63,157 bases of DNA from Streptomyces brasiliensis (lineage in GTDB: Bacteria > Actinomycetota > Actinomycetes > Streptomycetales > Streptomycetaceae): assembly GCF_014647875.1 (NCBI RefSeq), contig NZ_BMQA01000042.1:1-63157 (forward strand). The letters run 5' to 3'. A program made the position numbers and the translations under genes. The notes under the pieces are model-generated. The model searched no databases. It was not told the origin of the DNA and saw nothing but the letters and a program-made list of their open reading frames with translations. Of the stretch, positions 1 through 7,992 are shown in pieces (position 1 is the stretch's first letter; each line of letters opens with the position of its first letter).

Positions 1-513
1 CCGGCGAGAAACCTGTTCGACTTGCATGTTCCATGATCGGTTGAGATACGGCTTCTCAGAACCTTCGTCGCCCGTCAGGCGGAGGGCCGACATGTTTCCG
101 CGGAGCTCACACGGAATGTATGGGCCACTCTGCGCAATACAGCGGAAGCCGGCCGAGCGCGTGGCGCCATGGAGTTCTTCCTCCTGACCACCTCCCGGGA
201 CGGCGGCCTTCCCGCCTCACTCCTCGTGTCCTTGGTGCCGCTGGGCGGGACACCAGGTGATCCGCAGAAGTACGCGGCGTGGCTCGAAGCGCGAGAGCCT
301 GACGGCGGGGCACGAAAGCAGGTGTCGGTGGTGGATCTCCCAGCGGGCGCTGCTGTGCGGGTCATCGGCACCACGACGTTGAGCGTCCATGCCCTTGTGC
401 CCGGCGGGGCGGGCTACTTGACGCTCTCCTTCTCAGCACCACTCACAGGTATGTCTGGCCCGATGGAGCGCTTGTGCGACGCCATTGCGAACTCTCTGCG
501 GTGGGTGGTGTGA
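1..513 (+). pseudogene. Broken third copy of the 10744/11355 protein family
   Basis: Reading the frame that ends at the TGA of 513 back to base 1 gives a continuous relative of the protein at 10744-11358: shared landmarks are F-x-x-x at the left edge, ARQ versus ERQ, then the segments GLPASLLVSLVPL (PASLLVTFAPL in the intact copy), DLPAGAAVRV and SAPLTGMSGPMERLCDAIANSL. The frame is interrupted by TGA at 34-36. The only later start is ATG 169, which would remove the first third of the domain, and no ATG, GTG or TTG lies in frame between 37 and 168. The upstream part is outside the window. The homology and the stop are seen directly; calling it a pseudogene is inference. A short 114-residue product from ATG 169 cannot be excluded. 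Family function is unknown to me. Confidence 0.7.
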
Positions 514-1013
514 GACGTTGAGCGGACCGCCTTACGTCTTCGAAGTGGCGGTGCCTGGCGGTGTCTTCGCTCGCTCTCGGGGCGTCGGGAATTCCGTCCG
601 ATCTCCACTCACTCGTACGGGGAAACCGTGTCGTGAGTGAAACGTGCAGGCCTCATGGGTAGGCAGTGAGGGTGAGTGTGTGACGGCCCATGGCATGGGA
701 TGGTGAGGGGTTCGCTGGCGCACAGGTTCTGGGCGTGTTCGACCCGTGCTGTTCAAGTGGTTTGCAAGCGGCCGTAGTTGCAGAGCCTAACGGCGGTGCG
801 GGTGGCGATCGCGGAGGCGAGCGCGCCTTGAGGGCCTTATGCCCGGCTGATACGGTGCGATCGCTTGACACTCACCTCGGTGCTGGGTAACTGACCAGGT
901 CGGGCGGTGCGTCCAGCGCGTTCCGCGTGTCGCGCACGGGCGTTCGAGGGTGAAGTGTCCGCTTTTATTGAGGACTTGGCAGACATTTTTCGGGGCGTAC
1001 GGGGAGCGGTTGC
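514..1013. other. Intergenic region before the Tad pilus operon
   Basis: About 500 bases without a convincing gene. It contains a hairpin at 606-639 (separate entry). Just before the next gene it becomes locally AT-rich (961-990) and carries the ribosome binding site GGGGAG at 1001-1006. Small open frames here lack ribosome binding sites and Streptomyces-like third-position bias. The promoter of the pilus operon probably lies here, but I could not fix its -10 and -35 boxes. Confidence 0.5.
606..639 (+). terminator. Hairpin after the broken gene
   Basis: Outer arms CACTCAC (606-612) and GTGAGTG (633-639) pair perfectly and an inner stem ACGG/CCGT (617-620, 626-629) closes a GGAAA loop. There is no T-run, as is usual for Streptomyces terminators. 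It lies 93 bases after the stop of the broken gene, so it could be a leftover terminator or an operator. Confidence 0.4.
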
Positions 1014-1733
1014 GTGAAGATCCAAGAGCGTACGGGGGCGGGCGCGGGTCGTTCCGCCGCTCCGGCTCAGCCGGCGGTCGGTGACCGGCTTCCCACCGCA
1101 CCTCGCGAGCGCAAACCGGCACTGGCCGCGCTTGCCGTGCTGCTGATTCTGGTGGGTGCCCTTGGCGCTACGACCCTTGTGCTGCGCGCCGGGGACCGGA
1201 TCGAGGTCATCAAGGTGACCAAGCCGATCGAGGCCGGGGAGTCCGTCAGCGACAGCAACGTGACGTCCGTGATGGTCGCCGCCGACGACAGCATCGACTA
1301 CGTCAAGTGGGACCAGCTCGCCACCCTGAAGACCCTCAAGGCCAAGTCCACCATCTACCAGGGCACGGTCGTGGTGGGGCAGATGTTCGCCGGGGGCAGC
1401 TCGCTTCCCGCCGGAAAGGCGTCCGTCGGCGTCGCCCTCAAGGAGGGGCAGTACCCCGCCGACATCAAGGCCGGTGACACCGTCGCCGTCTACAACGTCG
1501 ACTCCAGCGGCTCGGGTTCCGAAAAGACGACCGACTCGACCGCGACCTCCAACGGCGGGCTCCTCGTCGCAAACGCGCGGGTCAACTTCAAGAACGACAG
1601 CAGTGACTCCACCATCAGCACGGGCAACCTCTCGCTGACCCTGCTCGTCGACGAGGCCGACGCCGCCGCTGTGACGCGTGCCGCGGCCGCCGGTGCGGTC
1701 TCCGTCGTGCACGTTCCCGGCAACGGCAACTAG
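1014..1733 (+). CDS. SAF-domain pilus assembly protein (CpaB/RcpC-like)
   Basis: Membrane-anchored protein of 239 residues: a basic, Pro/Ala-rich cytoplasmic tail, one membrane helix at about 36-57, then a SAF domain (about 62-125, beginning IEVIKVTKPIEAGESV) outside the cell. SAF domains occur in CpaB/RcpC of Tad pili and in FlgA. The actinobacterial version has no outer-membrane secretin to stabilise, so its exact role is unclear; it may help shape the extracytoplasmic part of the pilus machine. The start is GTG 1014, preceded by GGGGAG (1001-1006). It is the first gene of the Tad-like operon, 16 bases before the TadZ-like ATPase gene. Family and context make the assignment good; function is inferred. 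Confidence 0.8.
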   Translation: MKIQERTGAGAGRSAAPAQPAVGDRLPTAPRERKPALAALAVLLILVGALGATTLVLRAGDRIEVIKVTKPIEAGESVSDSNVTSVMVAADDSIDYVKWDQLATLKTLKAKSTIYQGTVVVGQMFAGGSSLPAGKASVGVALKEGQYPADIKAGDTVAVYNVDSSGSGSEKTTDSTATSNGGLLVANARVNFKNDSSDSTISTGNLSLTLLVDEADAAAVTRAAAAGAVSVVHVPGNGN

Positions 1734-1749
1734 AAGGCGGCCCCGACCC

Positions 1750-2637
1750 ATGGCCCTCATCGCTCTCGCCGCCGACAAGGGATCCCCCGGCGTCACCACC
1801 GCGGCCGTCGCCCTCGCGGCGGTCTGGCCGCGTCGGGTGCTGCTCGCCGAGGCCGATCCCGCCGGCGGCGACCTGGTCTACCGCAGTGCCGCCGCGCACG
1901 GCGGGCCGCTCAACCCCAACACCGGCATGCTGTCCATCGCGGCCACCGCCCGCCGCGGGCTGGTGCCCGACCAACTCTGGGACCACGTCCAGCCGTTGAG
2001 CGGTGGGCTGGAGGTCCTGGTGGGGCTCGGGATCGCCGAGCAGGCCACCGGACTCGCAGGCCTGTGGCCCACCCTCGGGCAGGCCTTCGCCGCCCTCGCC
2101 GACTCCCCGAACGCGCCCGCCGACGTCATCGCCGACTGCGGACGCATCAGCGGCGACACCCCGGCCGTGGAACTGTTCCCGCACGCCGCCCTCGTCCTGC
2201 TCGTCTCGCGCACCGAGCCCGAGGCCATCGCCCGCGTCCGGGACCGCGCAGCCGCCCTCTCCACCAAGCTGCACGGCGGCCCGCGCGGCGCCGCCGCCCT
2301 CGCCACCCCACTCATCGGCGTCGTCCTGATCGCCGACCCGAGCGCCGCGGGCAAGCTCGCGAGCCAGGTCAACGACATGCTGGTGCACGCCCAGACCGGC
2401 GCCCGCGTTGTCGGCACCATCGCCGACGACCCGTCCGGCGCCGAGCAGCTGGCCGGCCGCAAGCGAGGACGCCTGGAGAAGTCGCTGCTCATCCGCTCGG
2501 CCCGCAAGGTCGCCGCGGACGTCCACCAGCAGTACGGCGCCGCCTGGGCCGTCTCCGCACAGGCGCAGCAGGTCCATCAGCAGACGCATCACATGCCCCA
2601 GCAGCCCCACCAGGGCCACGCGGGAGCCGGACGATGA
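1750..2637 (+). CDS. TadZ/CpaE-like MinD-family ATPase
   Basis: A 295-residue P-loop protein of the ParA/MinD type. The deviant Walker A is near the N-terminus (KGSPGVTT, about 10-17) and is followed by LLAEADPAGGD, the usual Asp-containing strand. TadZ/CpaE proteins place the pilus machine in the cell. No N-terminal receiver domain is present, unlike some TadZ proteins. ATG 1750 is chosen because AAGGCGG lies 9 bases upstream and it puts the P-loop at residue 10; an open frame further upstream overlaps the previous gene and is not needed. The C-terminus is His/Gln-rich. It overlaps the next gene by 4 bases (ATGA), implying translational coupling. Confidence 0.85.
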   Translation: MALIALAADKGSPGVTTAAVALAAVWPRRVLLAEADPAGGDLVYRSAAAHGGPLNPNTGMLSIAATARRGLVPDQLWDHVQPLSGGLEVLVGLGIAEQATGLAGLWPTLGQAFAALADSPNAPADVIADCGRISGDTPAVELFPHAALVLLVSRTEPEAIARVRDRAAALSTKLHGGPRGAAALATPLIGVVLIADPSAAGKLASQVNDMLVHAQTGARVVGTIADDPSGAEQLAGRKRGRLEKSLLIRSARKVAADVHQQYGAAWAVSAQAQQVHQQTHHMPQQPHQGHAGAGR

Positions 2638-3941
2638 CCGCTGTCGACCACCAGTTGGTCAAGCGGTTCCGGCAGGACGCCGGTGACCGTATCGCCGAGC
2701 AGCGCCGGCAGGACCAGGTGAGTGGCGTCACGCCGATGTCCACGGAGGACGAGCGGCAGTACGCCCGCGCGGTCATCGCCCAGATCCTGGAGGAGTACGC
2801 CCGCACCGAGATCAACGCGGGCCGTACGCCGCTCGACGCCGAGACCGAGGAGCAGTACGCGGCCGCCGTGCACGCCGCGCTCTTCGGCGTGGGCCGGCTC
2901 CAGCCGCTGCTGGACAACCCCGACGTCGAGAACATCGACATCAACGGCTGCGACCAGGTCTTCGTCGGCTACAGCGACGGGCGCGAGGTCAAGGGTGACC
3001 CCGTCGCCGAGACCGACGAGGAGCTCATCGAGCTGATCCAGGTGCTCGGCGCCTACTCCGGCCTGTCGTCGCGTCCCTTCGACTCCGCCAACCCCCAGCT
3101 CGACCTGCGGCTGCCCGACGGCTCGCGTCTGTCGGCCGTCATGGACGTCGCCCGCCGGCCCGCGCTGTCCATCCGCCGCGCCCGCATGGGCAAGGTGTTC
3201 ATCTCCGACCTCGTCGGCAACGGGACCCTCACCCCCGAGGTCGCGCACTTCATGGCCTGCGCGGTCCGCGCTCGCAAGAACATCATGATCGCCGGGGCCA
3301 CCAACGCCGGTAAGACGACGCTGCTGCGCGCGCTCGCCAACGAGATCCCGCCGCACGAGCGCCTCATCACCGTCGAGCGGGCACTGGAACTCGGCCTCGA
3401 CTCTTTCCCCGAACTGCACCCCAACGTCGTCGCGTTCGAGGAACGGCTGCCCAACTCCGAGGGCCAGGGCGCCATCGCCATGGCCGAACTGGTCCGCCGT
3501 TCACTGCGTATGAACCCCTCCCGCGTCATCGTCGGTGAGGTCCTCGGCGACGAGATCGTCACCATGCTCAATGCGATGTCGCAGGGCAACGACGGCTCGC
3601 TGTCCACGATCCACGCCAACAGCTCCAGCGAGGTCTTCAACCGTATCTCCACATACGCGTTGCAGGCCTCCGAGCGGCTGCCCATCGAGGCCAGCCAGAT
3701 GCTGATCGCGGGCGCGGTGAACTTCGTCGTCTTCATCCAGCGGCGCAACAACTACCAGACCGGCGGCCGCCTCCAGCGCATGGTGACCTCCGTCCGCGAG
3801 GTCAACGGTGTCGACGGCCGCGTGCTGTCCAGCGAGATCTTCGCCGAGACCCCCGACGGACGGGTCGTACCGCACGCGCCCATAGCCTGCCTGGAGGACC
3901 TGATGGCGTACGGCTACCAGCCCCACGGGGCGTGGGGGTGA
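2634..3941 (+). CDS. cpaF: CpaF/TadA-type pilus secretion ATPase
   Basis: The motor ATPase for pilin assembly, 435 residues. Seen motifs: Walker A GATNAGKT (about 221-228), Walker B VIVGEVLG (about 298-305) and the His box STIHANS (about 324-330), in the order of type II/IV secretion ATPases of the CpaF subfamily. The N-terminal helical domain (1-130) is typical for this family. The start ATG 2634 overlaps the stop of the TadZ-like gene (ATGA), so the much longer upstream open frame is not real. It acts at the inner face of the membrane with the TadB/TadC pair encoded next. Length and all core motifs are normal. Confidence 0.93.
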   Translation: MTAVDHQLVKRFRQDAGDRIAEQRRQDQVSGVTPMSTEDERQYARAVIAQILEEYARTEINAGRTPLDAETEEQYAAAVHAALFGVGRLQPLLDNPDVENIDINGCDQVFVGYSDGREVKGDPVAETDEELIELIQVLGAYSGLSSRPFDSANPQLDLRLPDGSRLSAVMDVARRPALSIRRARMGKVFISDLVGNGTLTPEVAHFMACAVRARKNIMIAGATNAGKTTLLRALANEIPPHERLITVERALELGLDSFPELHPNVVAFEERLPNSEGQGAIAMAELVRRSLRMNPSRVIVGEVLGDEIVTMLNAMSQGNDGSLSTIHANSSSEVFNRISTYALQASERLPIEASQMLIAGAVNFVVFIQRRNNYQTGGRLQRMVTSVREVNGVDGRVLSSEIFAETPDGRVVPHAPIACLEDLMAYGYQPHGAWG

Positions 3942-3943
3942 GC

Positions 3944-4924
3944 ATGAACCTCGGTGCACTCGGCTCCATGGGCGGGCTCTTCTCCACCACCGTCCTGTAC
4001 TCGATCGGCAGCGGTGTCGCCGTCGGCGGCGGACTCGCGCTGTTCCTGGTCGCCGTGCGCGGACTGCCCGTCAAGCCCGACCACGAGAAGCAGAAGGCCA
4101 ACGAACGGGCCGCCGAACTCGTCCGGTTCGCCGGTCAGCGCGGTTCGCTCGCCGCGATCACCGGGCTCGCCGTCCTGCTGCTGACCCGCTGGGCCGTGGC
4201 CGGCGTCGCGGCCGGCGTCCTCGTCTTCTTCTGGGACCGCCTCTTCGGCGGCGCCGCGGAGGAGCGGGCCGCCATGCGCCGTGTGGAAGCGCTCGCCTCC
4301 TGGACGGAGTCCCTGCGCGACACGATCGCGGGCGCCGTCGGCCTGGAGCAGGCCATCCCGGCCTCCGCGCGCGCCTCGGCCCCGATCCTGCGCCCCCATC
4401 TCGGCGCCCTCGTCGACCGGTTGCGCGCCCGCACCCCGTTGCCGGACGCGCTCCAGATGCTCGCCGACGAGATCGACGACGCGTCCGCCGACATCATCGT
4501 GGCGGCCCTCATCCTCAACGCCCGGCTGCGCGGCCCCGGTCTGCGCCAGGTGCTCGGCGCGCTCGCCAAGTCGGCCCGCGAAGAGGTCGACATGCGTCAG
4601 CGCGTGATGGCCCAACGTGCCTCCACGCGCCGCTCGGTGCAGATCGTCGTCGCCGTGTCGGTCGCCTTCGTCCTCGGACTCGCCGTCTTCAACCGCGACT
4701 TCGTGGCGCCGTACGGCACCGCCGTCGGCCAGCTCGTGCTCGCCGTCGTCTGCGCCCTGTTCGCGCTCGGCTTCTGGTGGCTGCGCAAGCTGTCCACGAT
4801 CGAGACGCCCGAACGCTTCCTGGTGCGGGACGAGTCGTCCGTGCAGTTCGTACGGCCCCGCGGTGCCGCCCAACCGGCCGCGCAGGCCTCGCCGTTCCAG
4901 CAGGAAGAAGGTGTACGCCGGTGA
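3944..4924 (+). CDS. tadB: TadB-like pilus platform protein (GspF domain)
   Basis: Integral membrane protein of 326 residues with two N-terminal membrane helices (about 8-40 and 65-92), a cytoplasmic T2SSF/GspF helical bundle (about 115-225) and two C-terminal helices. TadB and TadC form the membrane platform on which CpaF drives pilin polymerisation. ATG 3944 is chosen because GGGGG lies just upstream; GTG 3932, inside the end of cpaF, is an alternative adding four residues. The overlap with tadC (GTGA) indicates one transcript. Confidence 0.88.
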   Translation: MNLGALGSMGGLFSTTVLYSIGSGVAVGGGLALFLVAVRGLPVKPDHEKQKANERAAELVRFAGQRGSLAAITGLAVLLLTRWAVAGVAAGVLVFFWDRLFGGAAEERAAMRRVEALASWTESLRDTIAGAVGLEQAIPASARASAPILRPHLGALVDRLRARTPLPDALQMLADEIDDASADIIVAALILNARLRGPGLRQVLGALAKSAREEVDMRQRVMAQRASTRRSVQIVVAVSVAFVLGLAVFNRDFVAPYGTAVGQLVLAVVCALFALGFWWLRKLSTIETPERFLVRDESSVQFVRPRGAAQPAAQASPFQQEEGVRR

Positions 4925-5841
4925 ACCTGACGATGCCGATCATCGTCGGCGTGGTCCTCGGACTCGGTGTCTACGCCCTCATCCGCGCCCTCATGCCGTC
5001 GAAGCGCAGCGCCGTCGCGCAGGTCGCGCGGATCGACGCGATGCGGGCGCGCGGAGCGGCGTACGAGTCGGCGCGCGGCACCAAGGACACGGGACGCTTC
5101 GGCTCGCTGCGGGCCGAAGTCGGCACGCGCGTCGCCGAGTTCTATCTCCAGCAGGGGTGGGAGCAGCGGTCGCTGCGGGCCGACCTCGCGGTCCTGGACC
5201 GCAGCTGGGAGAAGTTCCTCGCGACCAAGGTGCTGCTCGCGACGGCGGGTCTCTTCTTCGGCCCGTTCCTGTTCGCGGTGGTGTGGACGATGGGCTTCGG
5301 CCGCAGCCCCGTCATCCCGGTCTGGCTCGCCCTGCTCTGCGCCGTCCTGTTCTTCTTCCTGCCCGACCTGGAGGTACGGCGCGACGCTGCCGACAAGCGC
5401 CGGGACCTGCGCCGCGTCATCGGGGCGTACCTGGACCTGGTGTCGATGAGCCTGGCCGGCGGGCGCGGTCTGCCCGAGGCGCTGATGGCGGCGGCCGAGG
5501 TCTCGGACGGCTGGGCCACGCACCGCATCCGCAACGCTCTGGCCGACGCCCGCATCACCGGCATCAGCCAGTGGCAGGCGCTGGGCGCGCTCGGTGAGGA
5601 ACTGGGCGTGGAGGAGCTCAAGGACCTCTCCGCCTCGCTAGCCCTGGTCGCGGACGACGGCGCCAAGGTCCGTGAGTCGCTCGCCTCGCGCGCGGAGACC
5701 ATGCGGCACCGCGAACTTGCCGAGATCGAGGGCAGCGCGGGTGAGAAGTCCCAGTCGATGCTCGTGGCCCAACTGCTGCTGTGCGCCGGCTTCCTGGTGT
5801 TCCTGATCTTCCCGGCCGCGATGAGGGTGTTCCAGGTGTGA
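4921..5841 (+). CDS. tadC: TadC-like pilus platform protein (GspF domain)
   Basis: 306-residue membrane protein: one helix at the N-terminus, two helices in the middle (about 105-150), the T2SSF domain (about 165-285, with the SLAGGRGLPEAL stretch) and a last helix ending at the C-terminus. Partner of TadB in the Tad platform. GTG 4921 overlaps the tadB stop and is preceded by GAAGAAGG, so this start is favoured over longer frames inside tadB. A gap of 104 bases with a tandem repeat separates it from the pilin gene, which suggests a separate control point for pilin expression. Confidence 0.87.
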   Translation: MNLTMPIIVGVVLGLGVYALIRALMPSKRSAVAQVARIDAMRARGAAYESARGTKDTGRFGSLRAEVGTRVAEFYLQQGWEQRSLRADLAVLDRSWEKFLATKVLLATAGLFFGPFLFAVVWTMGFGRSPVIPVWLALLCAVLFFFLPDLEVRRDAADKRRDLRRVIGAYLDLVSMSLAGGRGLPEALMAAAEVSDGWATHRIRNALADARITGISQWQALGALGEELGVEELKDLSASLALVADDGAKVRESLASRAETMRHRELAEIEGSAGEKSQSMLVAQLLLCAGFLVFLIFPAAMRVFQV

Positions 5842-5875
5842 CGCGGATTCGAGACCGTATCCAGAACTGCCCCGA

Positions 5876-5917
5876 CTAGCTTCGAATGACAGCGACCTAG
5901 CTTCGAACGACGGCGAC
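5876..5917. repeat. Tandem 21-bp repeat upstream of the pilin gene
   Basis: Two adjacent copies (5876-5896 and 5897-5917) both begin CTAGCTTCGAA and end GCGAC, differing at two positions. Each contains the palindrome TTCGAA, and a looser third copy of the core (ATCGCTTCGAG) follows at about 5922-5931. They occupy the only sizeable gap in the pilus operon, 29 bases before the Flp pilin start, so they may be paired regulator sites or a leader structure. Confidence 0.65.
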
Positions 5918-5945
5918 GCGAATCGCTTCGAGAGGACAACTCATC

Positions 5946-6197
5946 ATGAACGGACGGAACTTCAGCACCGGGATCCCGGCCGTGGACTTCCTGGTCACCT
6001 TCCTGCAGGGCCGGGTGCAGCGTGCCCGCTCCGGCGAACTCGACCGCGGCGCCTCCGCCGTGGAGTGGGTCATCATCTCCGCGGTCGTCGTGGCGATCGT
6101 CGGCGTGGTCGCCGCCATCATCAACACCGCGCTGAGCGACGGCGCCAACAAGGTCGGCGACTGCATCAAGGGCGCCAGCGCGAGCAAGACCTGCTGA
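5946..6197 (+). CDS. flp: Flp-type pilin
   Basis: Major pilin candidate, 83 residues. The class III signal is visible: cleavage expected after Gly35 in RGASAVEW, leaving Ala at +1, Glu at +5 (Glu40) and Trp where Flp pilins usually have Tyr (+6), followed by a hydrophobic helix (about 41-62). The prepilin peptidase at 19360 should cut it. The N-terminal leader of 35 residues is long. A strong ribosome binding site, GAGAGGA (5930-5936), suits a highly expressed structural subunit. The C-terminus has two cysteines (in GDCIKG and at the last residue) that could pair. Family call is secure; being the main shaft subunit is inference. Confidence 0.9.
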   Translation: MNGRNFSTGIPAVDFLVTFLQGRVQRARSGELDRGASAVEWVIISAVVVAIVGVVAAIINTALSDGANKVGDCIKGASASKTC

Positions 6198-6255
6198 TCG
6201 CGCCAGCGACGCGGACGACGGGACGACGGGGACGAGAGCGGGGACGGCGGCGGGG

Positions 6256-6705
6256 ATGCGGGCACAGGTGGCCGGACGGTTGCGCCGGCGCGCGGAGGCG
6301 GCGCGCGGCGCCTCCGACTCCGGCATGACCGCGATCGAGTTCGTGCTCCTCACGCCCGTCCTCTTCTTCATGATCTTCGCAACGGTGCAGTTCGCCCTGT
6401 ACTTCTTCGCCGACCACGTGGCCCAGGCGGCGGCCCAGGCGGGCGCCCGCAAGGCCCGCGCCACGGCCGACGAACAGCCGGGGGCCTGGCGGGGCGAGGC
6501 GCGGGACGTCGTGGACGCCTACATCAGCCAACTCGGCCCGCAGCTGGTGCTGGCGCCGAACGTCACGATGCTCCAGCCGGAGCAGAACACGGTGGGCGTG
6601 GAGATCACGGCACGGGTGCCGACGGTGTTCCCCGGCCTCGACCTGACGGTGCACGCGCAGTCGTCGGGACCGGTGGAACGGTTCGTACCGGAGGGGCAGA
6701 ACTAG
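6256..6705 (+). CDS. tadE: TadE-like minor pilin
   Basis: 149 residues with a TadE-type pseudopilin N-terminus: predicted cleavage after Gly23 (G then MTAIEF, Glu28 at +5), a hydrophobic helix (about 29-50) and a soluble C-terminal domain of about 95 residues. TadE/TadF pseudopilins are minor subunits that prime or cap the Tad pilus. It sits between the pilin gene and a second TadE-like gene, whose ATG follows its TAG stop directly. The start ATG 6256 has a G-rich site (GGCGGGG) close upstream. Confidence 0.82.
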   Translation: MRAQVAGRLRRRAEAARGASDSGMTAIEFVLLTPVLFFMIFATVQFALYFFADHVAQAAAQAGARKARATADEQPGAWRGEARDVVDAYISQLGPQLVLAPNVTMLQPEQNTVGVEITARVPTVFPGLDLTVHAQSSGPVERFVPEGQN

Positions 6706-7140
6706 ATGCTGCTCGTGTCCTTCCTGCGCCGGCGAGTCGATGCCGTACGGGCCGACCGGGGTCTGTCCACCGTGGAGGTGGTGATCCTCGCCCCGGTGAT
6801 GATCATGTTCATCCTGGTGCTGGTGGCCTTCGGGCAGCTGGTCGACGGCCGGGGCGCCCTGGACGGCGCCGCGCGCGACGCGGCCCGCGCGGGCTCGATC
6901 CAGAAGGACCATGCGACGGCGATGGCCGAGGCCCGCAAGGCCGCCGAGGCCGACCTGGCGGACGTCTGCTCCGGCCCGGTGTCCGTCGTCCAGACCAGTC
7001 AGGGCTTCGAACCGGACACCCTCTTCACGGTCGAGGTCAGCTGCCAGGTGCGGGGCCTGGCGATGCTGGGCCTGGACGTCCCGACGCGGCTGTCGGCGAG
7101 CTTCAGTTCCCCGCTGGATCCGTTCCGGAGGTCGGCGTGA
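6706..7140 (+). CDS. Second TadE-like minor pilin
   Basis: 144 residues with predicted prepilin cleavage after Gly19 (G then LSTVEV, Glu24 at +5) and a membrane helix at about 25-46, followed by a short extracellular domain with two cysteines (in DVCSGP and VSCQV) that could form a disulfide. It is a paralogue of the preceding gene and in the position that tadF takes in other loci. It starts without a gap after the previous stop and overlaps the TadG-like gene by four bases, so the three are surely co-translated. Confidence 0.8.
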   Translation: MLLVSFLRRRVDAVRADRGLSTVEVVILAPVMIMFILVLVAFGQLVDGRGALDGAARDAARAGSIQKDHATAMAEARKAAEADLADVCSGPVSVVQTSQGFEPDTLFTVEVSCQVRGLAMLGLDVPTRLSASFSSPLDPFRRSA

Positions 7141-7607
7141 TCGGCGTGAGGGGTGTCGTACGGGACTGGTGGGCCGAGCGCAGGCAGGTCCTGGACGACC
7201 GGGGCTCGGGCGCCGGCGCGGTGATCATCTTCGCGCTGGTCTTCCTCTCCCTGTCCGCGTTCGTGATCGACGGCGGCCTGTCGATCTCCAAACGTGAACG
7301 GGCCGCCGACATAGCGGAGCAGGCGGCGCGCTACGCCGCCCAGGACATCGACAAGGAAGCCCTCTACGACAACCAGGGCGGCCCGGCCCCCATCAACTTC
7401 CAGGACTGTGACGCGCGGGTGAAGACCTTCGCCCGCGAGATGGACATGAGCGGCGCGGACGTCGCGGCGACCCACTGCGTGGCGGCCAATGCCCAACAGG
7501 TCGAGGTCGAGGTCCAGTTGACGTACCAGCCGGTGTTCACCGGGATGTTCTACGGGGGCGACGTGGTGGTGCACGGCCAGGCGGTGGCGGAGAACGAGGT
7601 CGGCTGA
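7137..7607 (+). CDS. TadG-like pilus protein lacking the +5 glutamate
   Basis: 156 residues with the N-terminal TadG-type hydrophobic segment (about 29-48, AVIIFALVFLSL) followed by a domain rich in Ala and acidic residues (ISKRERAADIAEQAARYAAQ). The glycine expected before a prepilin cleavage site is present (Gly23), but the +5 residue is Ala28, not the Glu found in the three preceding pilin-like proteins, so it may stay uncleaved or be a transmembrane tether. GTG 7137 overlaps the preceding stop. It ends the first half of the Tad operon; 61 bases later the WXG-like gene begins in the same direction. Confidence 0.78.
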   Translation: MIGVRGVVRDWWAERRQVLDDRGSGAGAVIIFALVFLSLSAFVIDGGLSISKRERAADIAEQAARYAAQDIDKEALYDNQGGPAPINFQDCDARVKTFAREMDMSGADVAATHCVAANAQQVEVEVQLTYQPVFTGMFYGGDVVVHGQAVAENEVG

Positions 7608-7668
7608 GCAAGCGGAGCCCGTCGGCGGCAGGTACAGCGGAACCGAGAGAACCGGGGGTGTGGCACAC

Positions 7669-7992
7669 ATGAGTGATCAGCAGGCGGACATCGACCGGAT
7701 CAGGGAGTGCTCCAGGGCACTGACCCGCATCAGAGGCACCTTCTCCGAGCGCGCCGACCCGGCGGACGGATACGGAGTGGGGGAGCTCGGTTCGCAGAAG
7801 CTGCTGGACGCCTTCGAGAAGTTCGGCAGCAACTGGAAGATCCATCGCGGGAAACTCACCGAGGAACTGGAGAAGCTCGCCGAGATCACCAAGACTGCGG
7901 CGGACTCCTACGACGCGCTCGACCACGAACTCGCGGAAGCCCTCCGGAACGCGGACAGACAGGGCAAGCAGGGTAAGGGGGGGAAGAATTGA
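7669..7992 (+). CDS. Small helical WXG-like protein
   Basis: A 107-residue, mostly helical, charged protein with no signal peptide or membrane helix. Size, composition and the pattern around FGSNWKIHRGKL resemble WXG100/ESX-type proteins, although the exact WXG turn is not present (NWK). The C-terminus is Lys/Gly-rich. ATG 7669 is preferred, with GGGGG 10 bases upstream; GTG 7660 is too close to that site. It overlaps the next gene by four bases (TTGA), so the two proteins are probably made together, as are ESX-type partner pairs. Function is not known; a chaperone or co-secreted partner role is inference. Confidence 0.6.
   Translation: MSDQQADIDRIRECSRALTRIRGTFSERADPADGYGVGELGSQKLLDAFEKFGSNWKIHRGKLTEELEKLAEITKTAADSYDALDHELAEALRNADRQGKQGKGGKN

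Noticed and set aside
690..890. Small plus-strand gene before the Tad operon
   Set aside because: No ribosome binding site and codon bias unlike the genome; not supported.
4777..4920. Longer N-terminus for TadC inside tadB
   Set aside because: The GTG at 4921 has a good ribosome site and gives a normal hydrophobic N-terminus; the extension is Arg/Pro-rich shadow.
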